This document shows positions 30,820 through 43,700 of a stretch of 64,000 nucleotides of DNA, piece by piece. Below the pieces are notes generated by a model that saw only the letters and a list, made by a program, of their open reading frames with translations, did not search any database and had not been told where the DNA came from. This DNA is from Brachionus plicatilis (Eukaryota; Rotifera; Eurotatoria; Ploima; Brachionidae), in the NCBI GenBank assembly GCA_010279815.1, contig QEOQ01000670.1, positions 531,857 to 595,856 of the forward strand, written 5' to 3'. Every line of letters begins with the position of its first letter. Position 1 is the first letter of the stretch. Position numbers and translations under genes: made by a program.

Positions 30820-33324
30820 ATGCAAGTTGAAAACGAGAAATCGGCTGAAAATGATTTTCAAGAAATAAATCTAATTGATTTTATTAATAAAACTTTTCTT
30901 AGTAATGTTAAAATTTTGACTAAAAAGTTTAGCATTCCAGAGTCCGCATTTGCGTCCAAGTCAAATCCAAAATTTTCCATCTGGTTCCTACACGAGCTAC
31001 TAGTTCCAGTACAGAGTTGTGCAAGCAACAGCACTGACGATGATGGCCTTGTGTCGCTGCGTTTTTTTGACTGCGAGACTTCAGCATCAATTTTCTCCAA
31101 AAAAAAATTTCCCCCAGTAAAAGCCAACCTTGATCTAGACCCGGAAAACGAATTCCTATCTATTGACAGCATCAACCAAATACAATCAACAGAAATTTTA
31201 AAAATCCCGCCAAAATCCAACTTCATATACACACTGAACGCTTTTGACCAGCTTGGACAATTGACTTGTCCTTTGGTAGTCTTTCCCAGCTCTGATCCCT
31301 TCGATGCAAGCGACAAAAATCCAGCGATCAAAAACACTATTTGCCAAAGTCAATCTAAAAACGGAGATTTAACATCAATAGATTTTTTTATCAACTGGCT
31401 CGATTTATTCATCGAGCAAAATGATCGATCGATGCCAAAATTCCTTTTTGCCAATAAGTACCTAATGGTCAAGCTAAGGACTTTATTGGACCAAGACTTG
31501 TTTCCTGTGCTAAAACAAAAACTGGTCCAAAACCAAATTTACTTTCTTTTCTTTCCATTTGAGGCCAAACTAAACGAGTTTTTGATCAACAACTTTAATG
31601 AAATTTTCACCAAAAATTTGGTCGAGTACAGCCAGAGGGACAACCCGAACAGTGACTTGGCTTTTTTGTTTGTTTTGAAGCAGTCGTGCAGACAATTTTG
31701 CCAACAGTACAGAGCTCAGGTGTTTGATCTGTTGATTGAAGAGAACAAATTGGAGTTTAGTGGATGCGCTGGATTGGAAGAAGAGGCTGAAAATAGTGGT
31801 ACAAGACTGTTAAATGTGGCACAAGACCAGGAGATGCAGGATGTGGAAAATTACAAACTGAGCGACTCGGAAGTCGAGTCTTTTTGTCATTGGATTGACG
31901 AAATGTCCAAAATAGGCAGCGTTTGCATAAAGCATACTTTTTTGCGCGATTTACATGTCCGAAACAAAGCGGATGTTCAGAACAAAAAAGAGTATTTGTG
32001 TCCGGAGAAGCGCTGGAATGATTTTATCTCAAAAAATCGCGCCAAATTCAAATATCAGAGCTCGATTGGCCTAATGACTGAAAGTGAATATTTGCTAAGA
32101 ACAATGAATTTGGATGAATGGAGACAAAAATATTCTAATTTGGTCCTGAACGAGCTTAAGATAGAAAAAGGTGACAAATTGTGGAATTTTGAGATAATCA
32201 CATTTCCATTTATCCTTAGCACTAACAATTTGCGCCAGCCAGAAAGGGACGCGGACAGACCCAAAAATTCCAAACCAAGAATTAGTGTCTTGTTCGCGTA
32301 CAATGCTGCCGGCGATTATCTTCAGCCATATTTTGTCTTTCCGCAAAATTTAGCCGAAGACAATGCCGAGAACAGCAGTCACGAGTGCTTTTCCATAAAT
32401 GGTTATGTGACACCAAAAATATTCTCCAATTGGCTGCTGAATGTTTTTCTTCCTTATATTGGCCAGACAAATGGTCAAGTTTTGCTGCTCTACTGTGCCA
32501 AATTGTCCATTATGGACCGAATTTTGTGGACCACTTTAAGCGAGGAAAGCATCAAAAACAAACTCCGTTTGTTCACAATATGTACCGACGCTATCAAGCC
32601 ATTTAACTCACTATTTACCAGAGTATCCCGCAACCGTCCTGTTGATTTGTTTCTGGACTCTTGGCGCAAGGTAACTTCCAAGCTTAAATTGTCCCATCAG
32701 TTCAAGTGTAAGTCGAGACAACAATTTTTTAATCTGTTCATGGACACTTTTCAGAATTGTATTGAAGAAATTGGAAATGAGGATGTCAATCAAAGTCTTA
32801 ATTTGTCGAGTGTGAGTGCGTTTCGCGAAAAAATGATCAGTACATTTGAGCAGTGCAAGCTTTGGCCAGTTGATCTGTGCAAAATTGAACCAAAACCGGT
32901 TGTTGAGGAAAAACTAGAGCCGAGTCCAAAGCGCAAACGTGTCAAAAGTACTGAGCGGATGAAGAACTCAATAAACGGTAACAAAGAAAATTCAATGAAA
33001 ATAAGCCAACTGAACCAATTTGATCCGAAAGGTCGAACTACCAAAAAGAAAGTCCAAGAGCCTAGCGAAAACAGTACTGAGATCATTTGTGATTTGATTA
33101 GTTTGCTGGTGGAAAAAAAATGCGACCAAAATGAGCAAAGTGGTGATCAAGAGTTGGAAAATTTGGAACAAAAACTTGACTTGGTTAGTGTGAATTGTGA
33201 GACTAAATTGGATGCAGTGAGAAAAATTTTCAATGAAATTAAATTTAAAGTCGAAGATGGTTCTAGGAATGAATTGGTAGCTAGACTTGGTGATTATGTT
33301 AGCAAATTATACAATTCTAAGTAA
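30820..33324 (+). CDS. Domesticated pogo/jerky-like protein with two degenerate DDE_1 units, 834 aa
   Basis: A single uninterrupted exon. Residues about 346-412 resemble the CENP-B/Tc5-type helix-turn-helix (WIDEMSKIGS...CPEKRWNDFISKNRAK). Residues 487-620 follow DDE_1 transposases: RISVLFAYNAAGDYLQPYFV, NGYVTPKIFSNWLLNVFLP, LLLYCAKLSIM in place of the usual LLLLDNAxSH, and LWPVDL like the terminal G-I-x-P block. Residues 135-270 show the same order again: LNAFDQLGQLTCPLVVFPSS, GDLTSIDFFINWLDLFI, KFLFANKYLM and YFLFFPFEAKLNEFL. Neither unit keeps the catalytic Asp at the LLLD position. A basic nuclear-localisation-type stretch PKRKRVK lies at 703-709, followed by a C-terminal Glu/Leu-rich coil. 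The long intact ORF despite loss of catalysis suggests exaptation as a DNA-binding protein. I saw no terminal repeats. The duplication claim rests on motif order only. Confidence 0.75.
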   Translation: MQVENEKSAENDFQEINLIDFINKTFLSNVKILTKKFSIPESAFASKSNPKFSIWFLHELLVPVQSCASNSTDDDGLVSLRFFDCETSASIFSKKKFPPVKANLDLDPENEFLSIDSINQIQSTEILKIPPKSNFIYTLNAFDQLGQLTCPLVVFPSSDPFDASDKNPAIKNTICQSQSKNGDLTSIDFFINWLDLFIEQNDRSMPKFLFANKYLMVKLRTLLDQDLFPVLKQKLVQNQIYFLFFPFEAKLNEFLINNFNEIFTKNLVEYSQRDNPNSDLAFLFVLKQSCRQFCQQYRAQVFDLLIEENKLEFSGCAGLEEEAENSGTRLLNVAQDQEMQDVENYKLSDSEVESFCHWIDEMSKIGSVCIKHTFLRDLHVRNKADVQNKKEYLCPEKRWNDFISKNRAKFKYQSSIGLMTESEYLLRTMNLDEWRQKYSNLVLNELKIEKGDKLWNFEIITFPFILSTNNLRQPERDADRPKNSKPRISVLFAYNAAGDYLQPYFVFPQNLAEDNAENSSHECFSINGYVTPKIFSNWLLNVFLPYIGQTNGQVLLLYCAKLSIMDRILWTTLSEESIKNKLRLFTICTDAIKPFNSLFTRVSRNRPVDLFLDSWRKVTSKLKLSHQFKCKSRQQFFNLFMDTFQNCIEEIGNEDVNQSLNLSSVSAFREKMISTFEQCKLWPVDLCKIEPKPVVEEKLEPSPKRKRVKSTERMKNSINGNKENSMKISQLNQFDPKGRTTKKKVQEPSENSTEIICDLISLLVEKKCDQNEQSGDQELENLEQKLDLVSVNCETKLDAVRKIFNEIKFKVEDGSRNELVARLGDYVSKLYNSK

Positions 33325-35265
33325 CTCTATTCTTAAACGAATATTTAGAATTAAATCAATCGCAACTAGTTAAGGTGTACATTGTAATTAAATTTTTGTC
33401 TAGAATAATTCTCAACTTTTTTTTTTTGATTTTTTTGAATAAAGAATTTTAATTTTTATAAAAATTAGCAATAACTTATTGAAGTCTAGGTTAATGTTTT
33501 TGGAATGAAATAAGCATAACAAAAAAGAGCATGATCCAGGCTGTTTTTTAAATTTTGTTAAATTGGAAAATTAAATATTTTAGTTTAAATTCGAGTAAAC
33601 AAAATAACTAAATTATCGAATCAATTGTTTTGAACAAAAAAATAATCAAATTTTTAAATAAAAAATCTTGATAATTTACTTATGAAAGAATGTATTACAA
33701 AATTCGAAATCTAAGTTGGTAGTTATAAGTGATGTTTACAAGAAAAAAAAATATTTGGTCAATGGATTTAAAATTTTTTAATTTATGTATTTTAAGAAAT
33801 TTTATTATTACATAAGATTAAGCTAATACATTAAATAATTTTTGTTAAATAATTTTAAAAAAATCAGATTTTTCTGAATATACCTCTGATTAAAAATTTA
33901 TTTTGCTTTGGTTTTTAAATATCACAACTAAAAAAAAACTAAAAAGTCTTAGAAACTAATTAGATTGGTACCAATTATCTGTTTTTAAAATTTTTTTAAA
34001 AAAAATATTTAAAAAAACAAATCATCAATTTAAAACTTAAATATTTTGAGTTTAAAGAAATAATTTAAATAAATTTTTGTTATAAAATGTCATGACTTTT
34101 TCATGACCATGAATTAGTTTTTTTTAAATTACGTGAGGTAACAAAATTTTTTTATTCAAATTCTAATATTTAAAAAAACTAGACGAGTTTTAAAGTTCAG
34201 AGTATTATTCTTTTTACTACTAATCATATTCGTCATTATGATTAATTTTAAAAATCTTTTTTAAATATTTAACTCCAAGGCCATTTAAAACAAAAAGCAA
34301 ATAAAAGATTAAAAATTTTGCATTAGAAAATTTTAAATTTCACACATCTTTATTTAATAAAATAAAATGAATGTTTAAATATTTTAATAGATATTCAATC
34401 AATTGGAAATTAATTTGCTGAGTGAAGTTTTTCTAAAATCAAATTAATGCATTCAAGCTTCATGTTGAACATTTGTTTTTAATACTCAAAGAATTATATT
34501 TTTTTTTAGTTTAGATTTTATTGAAAAATAAAATTAAAAAAAAATATTAAATTTATTGAATAAGAACAGAAAAGAATAATTAAAAATGCTCGAAAAAACT
34601 CATCCGACCTTTGAGTTTTTTTTAATTTAAATTCCTTTGAAAAAGCAAAAAAGAAGATTTTTTTAAACCGTCATCAGCTTGAATTGTATTTTAACTAGAT
34701 ATTATTTGATGAATCAACAGTATAATTTTGAAATTTAGGCGTTTCTAAACCGGATAGTTGATAAAGAAACATTTTTTTTCTACTTTACCTAGACATGAAC
34801 ATCCTACTCTTGATGCAAAAGCTTCTACAAACAAAATTTTTAAAAACATTTTCAAAAAATCATCAGCTGACTAAAGCTTTCTCATCTTAAATCCTCAGAA
34901 AAATATTATTTAAACTTTGAAAATCAAAAATTTTCAATATTTTTGGAAAAGGATTGGGTTAAAAATTTTCAAATTAGGAAATTAAACCAAATTTTTCCAG
35001 TCCATCTTGACAATTGACCTTTTTTTAAACAATTATTTACTAATTAACAAGCCTCGATCAATTAATCTTCAAATAATTAGTCTATCATTAAATATTTACC
35101 ATCTTTAACTAATCTCTCGTGTCATCTTATTGAACTGAAATTGATATTTATCCATTTCTATTTTTTTAGTCTCTCGAACACAACTAAGCCTGGTAAAAAG
35201 TCAATTTTTTCATTTAAAAATTACGGCAAATTCTCAATTATTAATCAAATTAGTGTAGAGATAAA
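33325..35265. other. AT-rich intergenic stretch, no gene seen
   Basis: About 1.9 kb of strongly AT-rich sequence. ORFs are short and of non-coding composition. The last about 50 bp before 35266 form the chitinase leader. Confidence 0.4.
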
Positions 35266-36711
35266 ATGTTACATGCTCTCATTTCACTGAGTCTGATATC
35301 AGTTATAATACTGAAGGTGAACTGCTGTGGCGAAACATTGCGCCGAGTTTGCTACTATACCTCATGGGGAGGCATCAAACCTTTGCCACAGCACTGTACC
35401 CATGTAGTTCACTCTTTCGCTAAAATGGAAAATGGAGTACTAGATGGTGTTTGGTCAAATCCACTCAAAGAACTAAAAAAAGACAATCCAGAGCTTAAAC
35501 TAATGGTTGCAGTAGGTGGTTGGGGTTTTGGGGTCACTAAAATGACAGAAATGCTCAAAGATGAATCTTCGAGAAAGAAATTTGTTGACCATTCGGTTGG
35601 ATTTTTGCGCAAATTCGATTTTGATGGTCTTGATTTAGACTTTGAATGTGGGTTAAGAAAAAATTTTTGTTAATTAGTTTTTTTTTAACCCAAACTTTTT
35701 AGATCCTGGTATTAACATGACTGAATCGAATCGATTCTCTCCACCAGAAGATAAACAGCGGTTTACTCTCTTGATCAAAGAATTGAGGGAAAAATTCGAC
35801 TCTGAGTCGACAGATGGCAATCGTCTGCTATTGAGTGCAGCTTTGGGATGTCGTAAACCAGACATAGATAATGGATATGAAATAGATAAAATTTCTCAGT
35901 ATAAAAATTAAAAAATTTTATTAAAATATTAATTAAAAATAAGATCATATTTTAAAGATATTTGGACTTTTTGAATTTGATGTCTTATGATTTGAGGGGT
36001 TCTATGGACGAATTTGCATCACATCACAGTGCTCTTTATCCGGGCTCATATGAAGAAGGCGAGCAAAAGGTATTCAATTTAGACTGGGTTGTGAACTATT
36101 TTATTAGTAACGGAGCTCCTCCGGAAAAATTGAATCTTGGTTTAGCTATGTATGGAAAAAGCTTTATTTGGAATAGTGATACCCGCATGATCGGAGGTCC
36201 AGCTAAATTCGGCGACTTTGTCTCGTATAAACAAATATGCGGCTATTTGAACAGTAAATGGAAAAGAGTGTGGGTTGAGGATCAGCAAGTTCCATTTATA
36301 TTTCAAGGAAATATCATGATTGGATATGATGATCCACAAAGTCTTGGCATAAAACTTAATTATACTTTACAGCGTGGCTTAGGTGGTATTTTGATATGGT
36401 CGGTTGATCAAGATGACAATACTGGTTATGCATGCAATGATGGAAAATTTCCGCTAATGACCAAGGTTTACGAGACAATAAAAGATGAAAAAATAGTGTG
36501 CACAACAACCCCAAAACCGACCACCAAACCAGTCCAATCAACAACCAATAGAACCAAGTTCATAACACCTAGTTGGAGAAAGACTTCTAAATTTTTGCCA
36601 AAAGACTACCGTGGTACTCGTTACGGAATCGGTGGTGCCAATAATTGTCTCAAAGGACCTAGACTAGCTCAATTTTTCATGCTGTTGTTTTTTGCGTTTG
36701 TTTTGTTTTAG
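35266..36711 (+). CDS. GH18 chitinase, secreted and probably GPI-anchored, 443 aa
   Basis: Three exons: 35266-35647, 35703-35898 and 35958-36711, all in phase, with introns of 55 and 59 nt. Residues 1-20 are a signal peptide (ALISLSLISVIILKV). The GH18 barrel follows: RVCYYTSWGG, LMVAVGGWGFG, and the catalytic motif DGLDLDFE (residues 120-127, D-x-x-D-x-D-x-E intact; Phe where Trp is usual). Next come LNLMSYDLRG, GLAMYGKSF, and the closing GGILIWSVDQDD. There is no chitin-binding (CBM14) domain. Instead a Thr/Pro-rich linker (TTTPKPTTKPVQSTTN) leads to a basic stretch and a hydrophobic C-terminus (LAQFFMLLFFAFVLF) typical of GPI-anchor signals. The protein should hydrolyse chitin or related beta-1,4 GlcNAc polymers at the cell surface. 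A chitinase-like binder is possible but less likely because the catalytic Glu is present. Confidence 0.93.
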
Positions 36712-39700
36712 TAAAATTATTTATTAGTTTTTCTTTTTTAGCTCAGCTTCACTCCTAAGACAATTTAAAAGCCAGGTTATATTAAGGCTTAGTAATTTTT
36801 AATTAATATAGCAAGTTATGAATGTTTTAATTTAAATAAAAATTTAAAATTTAATTATCAAAAATATTTTAATTAACTTTTATTTAATTGGAAAAAATAA
36901 ATTTTTGAAAAAATATCAAATTTTGTTGATTGCATTTTTAATCACTGCTAGTTTTATTTTTGATAATACTTAAACTCTCATAGTTACTACATTTTAGTGA
37001 CTAAAATTTTGATCACTACCTTGATGATTAAATTTTTTTAAAATGAAGGTAATTTTAGATCATTACTAATAATTCAAGTAAATGTCATCAATACAAAAAA
37101 TAAATTCTTTAGGTATTTCTCATTTAAAATTAAATATGAACAGCTTTAGAATAAATCTTGTTTTTAGCTAAGTATTATCTTACCAGAGGTTTGTAAACCA
37201 AGCTAATATATTTTCTTGATTATCTAACAATCTGATAAATACTTTAAGTCAAATTTATTAAATCCAATTTTTTTCTCATTAGATAATATCAATTTTAAAG
37301 AGGCCCAAAATTAAGAATTAATATTTTTCTAAGTTTATGTATTGATTCAAAGTGTTTATTTTATTATTATGAGTAAATTTGAGTCAATCTCGGTATTTAA
37401 CAGTAATAAAAGCTCTAAGCCCAGTTTTTTCGAAAACTTAAGAATAAAACCTAAAAAAATTTGAGTATCGAATTTTGACTCTTAAACAATTTTATAGACG
37501 AAGCTTTAAAAATGCCTTCAAGTTATTTAAATGAAGCATTTTTTTGAACTAATTCTTTTTAAAATTAAAAAAAAAATAATTTTTTTTAGACGAGTGAATA
37601 CTTTTATCATTTATTAAAAAAAAAAAAAAATTTAGTTAATAGCTCTGTTCTATACATGCATTGCTAAGACCGATTGACATTCTAAAACTTATTACATTAA
37701 AAAACAAAATAACAAAGTATTTGAATTTAAATTTAAATTTTTTGTTATCTAGTTTTACGAAAAATATTTTTTGTTAATTTTATAATTGAAGATGCATTAA
37801 CAGGTAGATGGTATTTGGAGGGAGTATTAGACTGCGCACTTTTGTGCCCTTAGCTGTTCTGATAGAAAACAATACTCGCATTTAGATAAAGACCAGTTGA
37901 AAATAGCGTTGAAAATCTAAAACTAGGTCTTGCGATACAAAATGCAGTTTAGTTGGATTTATGATTTTAGGTTAAATGTACAAATTTATTTTATCTATTT
38001 TTGTTTTTTATATTCCGAGCAATCATTATATTTTATGAATATTACCTCTCGTTTTTTTTCTAATATCGGCCTCATCTTCAAAAACGCTTTTTTTGACACC
38101 TTAACATTCTTCAATGAGAAAACTCACATTAAAATCACCTTTAAAAAAAATTATGTTTCATTTTCCACTCTAAACAAATAAATAGCTTTTTTTTTCGCTT
38201 TATCTAAAATTTTAATTAGTTTTCTGAAGTAATTTTAAAGTTTGAGAATAGGAATTTTTTTTCAACTAGGGCCTATTCTCAATGCCACTCGACACCCAGA
38301 TAAGTCCAATTTAAACAAAATTTTAATAAATTATGTTCTCATAATTAATTAGAGCCTTTGGTACTGCGGGCTCATGGTCTTAATTCGACATTTGTCACAT
38401 TTTCCATGGTTACCTATTTTATATTTATTAAAAGGTTTTAAATTTTTGTGAAGAAAAAGAAAAAAATTGACAAGTTAGGCCCACGGATTGTGTAATCTAG
38501 CCGGGATCAACTAAGATTAACTAATTGGTGAGAGTTATTTATTATTTTCGAGTGTGCCAAAATTTCAAAACTGATTTTTAAAGTTTGCTTTTTAAATTTG
38601 GTATGTGTACCAAGAACAAAATATTTGGATGAAAAATTTAGCAATGCAGTCTGAAAGAAAGCAATCGGCCAGGCAGAAAATTTCTCAATTTATTTGTTTA
38701 TGTTTAGAAAAAAAAAAAAAAAATTTAATTTTCTATCATTACAATATCATTATGGTGACGCGTAAAGCTAGGTTGTAACTAAATACCTGAAATATGAGAA
38801 ATTATTCTTGCTTTCGTTCCCATATTGTTTTTCACCCTCTTTTTTGACGATCAGATAAATTTAAAAAAAAAAAAAACAAATTAAAATTTTTGATTAATTA
38901 AAAAGATTAGAAGAAAATTAATTTGTAGCGAATAAACAAGTTGTGTGTATGCTTGGCAAAAAGCAACTGAATGCGGGACGTATCGAACTAGGAGTCCACA
39001 ATCTTATTTAAATTATTGAGCAAAATCGCATTTTGTTTTTACCATCTATTCCAATTATTTTGTTGTTGTTGTTGTTTTTTGTTTCTCAACTACTTTGTGG
39101 TGACAATAAACAGAAGTTATCATTTACAAAAATATTATTCCTTACCATTCAGCAATTGCCTGCAAATTTATTTTTATTAGTGTTAAGTGGAGTTGATCAA
39201 AAAGAGAGACCTTGCTTTTAACTGCATCAGAAATTTATTGCTGATATTAATTAAAGTTTGGTTCATTTTACATTAAAATGTAGATGATTTTTCCGATTCA
39301 ATTAATGCATATGTTGATCAGAGTGGAGGCTTTTTATAATTTTGGTAAATATGACTTTAATTAAAAAAAATATGAGGGAAGTTTTGATTTAAATGTTTTA
39401 TTAATACCGACCATAAACTAAACATAGTTTAAATGAATCTTCTTAAACGAGCTGACTTGGCTCGCCATTTAATCACACAATTTGCTTGTGCCTAATGGCA
39501 ACAGCAGCACCATTCAAACATGGTACTTTTGAAAATGTCTTTATGTTCAAAAATGCAGGAATTAAAAGCTAGTTTTGTCATTTGTTTTCATCTCAATTCG
39601 TTTAGTGAAATTTGGATGAATATTTTTTTAAATTAATTTTTAATCAATCACTTGTCTAAGTAATTTCAAAATTTTGAAGTTAAAGAGCTTTTTTTTAATT

Positions 39701-40783
39701 TTTTTTAAAACACCTTATTTTTGGAGCAGTAGTTGAAAAAAAATCTGTTTTGAGAGTCAAGTGATTAATTCAATTGCGAAAGTTTAAATAATTTAGATTA
39801 AGAAAAAAGAAGAATTTCGATTTTTTATTTTAAATTACCAATTTTAAAATCCGATATTCTTAGTTTTTTCATTAAAATTTGTAAAAAAATTAAGTAATTG
39901 TCTGTTTAATTGTTATTTGAGATTTGTATTAATTTAAGAATTTTAGCTTGTTACATTTTGTTTAAATGAAAAAAAAAAATTTTATTTAATTTAATAAATT
40001 TCAAACAGTATAATCTTGAAAAAAAAAACTTAAGTTCCAAGTTAAATCGTCTTGTTTTTTTTTAAATGCCTAATTTTTTGTCAATTTAAGAGCGAAATAT
40101 CAAATCTACGCTTTTATTTTATTTTCATATTACCATATAAGTAGATAAGAAATAAGATTTCAATTTTATCTTCAACAAAAAAAAGAATGACATGTATTGA
40201 ATAATTAAGTTTATTTTAATTAAAACCGCTCGGGCTAGATTTACGAAGCATGTTTTATTAACCAAGTTAAATGTAGCAATTTAGATGAGCCCAAGTCCGC
40301 AAATTCAAATATACAATCAATTGATCGATGGTGACAAAAATTGCCAATAATTATCAAGGTGCAAATTTTGAAGAAGATTTTTTTTTTTCTAAAAAAAAAA
40401 AAAAACAATTTTATACTTGGATCATTTTAAATTTTATAAGAAATATAAAATGGCTTTAAAAAACGAGGTCAAGGTAGATCATTTAAATAGCTTTAAAGAA
40501 AATCCAAATATACAAAAGAAAACAAAATTTCTAGTTGCTTTTGAAAAAAAAAAAAAAATTTCAAAGCATATTACAAATTTAAATTTTTTTTCTCTTAGTT
40601 TCATTTGGATGCTGACTTGGCTTTCTGTATGCTAGTCAGCCAGTCTCGCTGCTAACAATTACCAACCATGTACATTGAATAAATATACACTTTTTTGTTT
40701 TAATAAAATCTTTATAATTATTTTAGAGCTAAAGTTTGATTAAACACTGATAGTTATTTTTTTTATAACGGGAAAAATTTTTT
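36712..40783. other. 4-kb intergenic region upstream of myosin
   Basis: I see no supportable protein gene. Islands of more mixed composition lie at about 37795-37930, 38270-38560, 38940-39240 and 39430-39560. They could hold promoter elements or non-coding 5' exons of the myosin gene. Short AT-rich frames at 37930-38181, 39033-39221 and 40417-40635 lack coding character. A fragment near 39890-39945 shares TGTCTGTTTAATT-type sequence with the 17872 MITE arms. Confidence 0.4.
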
Positions 40784-43700
40784 ATGATTAAAGTAGGTCT
40801 ATCACCGAATGCGTCCAAGGCGCCCAATCCAACCATGAACTCTTACCAGTCAATAAACCCGATAATAGAGACAGTGCCGAGTCTAAACGACGCGGAGTAC
40901 GCGTCCGAGCTGAAGTATCTGAAGCCGCAGGAGCACAAGGGCGCAGTCTCTGACCCGGCTTCGCAGGCCGACTGGACGGCCAAGAAGTATGTGTGGGTGC
41001 CGGACGACAGCGAGGGATTTGTGCGCGCCTCGGTCAAGCAGGAGCTTGGCGAGGAATGCATCTGTGTCCTGGACAATGGCAAGCAGCTCAAGGTGCACAA
41101 AGACGACATACAGCGCATGAACCCGCCTAAATTCAGCAAAGTAGAGGACATGGCGGAGCTGACGTGTCTGAACGAAGCATCGGTCCTCTACAACCTAAAG
41201 GACCGATACTACTCTGGCCTGATCTATGTAAACATTTTTTTAAATCACCACTTGTCTCCTTATTCCTAATATCTGTGCATAGACTTATTCGGGACTGTTT
41301 TGTGTGGTCGTAAATCCGTACAAGAACCTGCCCATTTACACAGAAAAAATAGTCAATTTGTACAAAGGTAAAAAGAGACACGAGATGCCGCCTCACGTGT
41401 TTGCCATTGCTGACAAGGCATACAGGTCCATGTTGACCGAGAGAGAGGACCAGTCTATTTTGTGTACCGGCGAGTCTGGTGCTGGAAAAACAGAGAATAC
41501 AAAAAAAGTCATTCAATATTTGGCCCATGTGGCCGCCAAGGCTAGCACTAAAACAACTGGTCATCTCAAAGATGCAGTAAGACACTTTTTTTTTTTTTTT
41601 TTTAAATAAATTTTTCTCTTAAATTTAATTAAATTTTGACTTAAAAATTTTTAAAAAAGTTAAATGTGTCGACTGTAAGTCATTCGGCGTCGTCGAGCGG
41701 GCTGTTTTATACAGACGGCTCGTCGATGGTCGAATCCTTATCGGGCTCTTTTCTTTGTGTAAAAATTTTATAATTTATTTTAACTTAAAAAAAAAAATGC
41801 TCTTTAGAAATTAACTGAATGATTTGTTGAGTGATTTAAACCCGCCTAGAGATTAGACACCTTTGAATAGTTGGCAAATTTTTAATCTTTTTTTTTTGCT
41901 TTAAGGGAGAATTAGAGGCTCAATTGCTTCAAGCAAATCCGATATTGGAAGCATTTGGAAACGCGAAAACAGTCAAAAATGATAACTCATCACGATTTGT
42001 AAGTTTTTTTGCTTAATAAACTTTTTAAGACCAAGGTGCTTTTGGTTCACTCTAATTAGGCTATTGAGAGTCGGACATGTCACCAATTGGCCTAGAAAAA
42101 TTTTAAAAAAGCTTCTCTGATATTCGCTAATTTAGATTTATTTAAGCGAATTGTCGTTCCGCTTTTTACATTTTATTAGATAAAATTTCTTCTTATAAAT
42201 ATTAATAAAAGATAAATAATTGATAGTTTTATTTGATGGCTTGGATTTATTTAATCTCAAAAAAGGCTAATTAGTGTTACATTAAAAAATAAACAAAAAG
42301 ACAAAAATATGTTATTTTGATTTTTTACTTTCTAAACAATCTATCTGACCAAAAATTAACAAACAAGGTGCGATATCTTTTAATTTTAGAATTTGAACAA
42401 ATATTTTGAAATTGAATTGGTATGAATAAAAAATTTTCTTAGAATAATAATTATTTTAAAATTTTTTGACAGGCTCATTTTTATTTCTTAAATCAATAGT
42501 TAGAATTTTTTATTAGATAGTTGTTACATTTTCCTTAAAATGTTTACCTTGGTTAAAAATTCCATCTCCTTTAGTTAAATTATAGCTACCCTTAATTTTC
42601 ATATTTGGGATTTAACCAAATTAAATATAAGCTAAAAAATTTTATTTAGTAAAAAAAAATTATATAAATCTATTATTATATCTTCTATCAAATTAGTAAT
42701 TGTCCACGAAAAAGCTTCTTTGAAATTTTTTTTGTAACACAATTACAATTTTTGTTTTAATTCTCCTGTTTGCTTTAAATTGAATGCATTGGATGAGGTA
42801 GAAAAAAAAACATAAAAAGAGAGAAAAAATATATAATCAATTCAACAAAAATAGCTTATATAATGAGAGAAAAAAAAAACATAAACTTTATAAAATGACA
42901 AAGAGATCAAACATAAATTATTTAAGAAAAAACTTTAATAGTTCCAATGATACAAAATTCAGACTGGTTTAATTCAAGAATTGTTAAAAAAAAATTTGAA
43001 CCTTTCACTTTGAAAAATTTCTAAGTTTTTTTTTTTTTTTAATTATTTTAATCAATGGGCAAAAATTAAAATAATTAAAAATTTTTACATTTTTATATTT
43101 TTAAATTTTTTAGAAAATAAAAAAAACTCTTCTAAATTATTTTGTTACCAAAATTTAAAATAAAAATTTTGCGAAAAATTGCACAAAAAATCTAAAAATA
43201 TGAAAATGTAAAAATATTAAATTTTCTACATTTTGCCAATTAATGAAGATAGAAAAAAATGTGATAAAATGCTTGTAAATTTACGTAAAAGACTTAATTC
43301 GTCTTTTTGCACATTGCTTTATGCAAATCGAAAGAAAAATTTAATTTTGTTATTTTAGTAAACAATGGATTAATTCTGCTAATTAAAAAAATTAAAAAAA
43401 TTTTCATAAGAATTTATGTTTTTTATATCTTTTTATATGTTTCGTTTTACTTGTCTTGTTTATTAGTTCTTTCAGTCATATAAACAATTTCAGAAATCTA
43501 ACTTCAATATTTATCTATTTATTTTGAATTATTAATTGAAATATTATTTAAAAAACAAAATAACAATTTAATTTTACAATTTTATTTTACAATTTATTTA
43601 ATAAAGATTATATTTATTTTAAAAGGGTAAATTTATACGCATAAATTTTGATCAATCAGGTTTCATTGCCGGTGCCAATATCGAAACCTATTTACTAGAA

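Noticed and set aside
30858..33086. Several minus-strand ORFs within the DDE-like gene
   Set aside because: Antisense shadows of the 834-codon sense frame.
37930..38181. 83-codon plus-strand ORF
   Set aside because: AT-driven composition, no domain, no splice context.
38398..38416. Second possible X-box (CCATGGTTACC) upstream of myosin
   Set aside because: Half-site orientation and spacing do not match the RFX consensus, and myosin II is not a typical RFX target.
39033..39221. Hydrophobic 62-codon frame resembling a signal peptide
   Set aside because: No ATG at its start, T-rich run explains the Leu/Phe content, and nothing downstream is coding.
41675..41745. tRNA-like sequence with a GGTCGAATCC B-box-like run and a seven-base TTTTATA loop
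   Set aside because: No acceptor stem or D-arm can be formed, the B box lacks one base, and the T stem does not pair; retained only as a hairpin.
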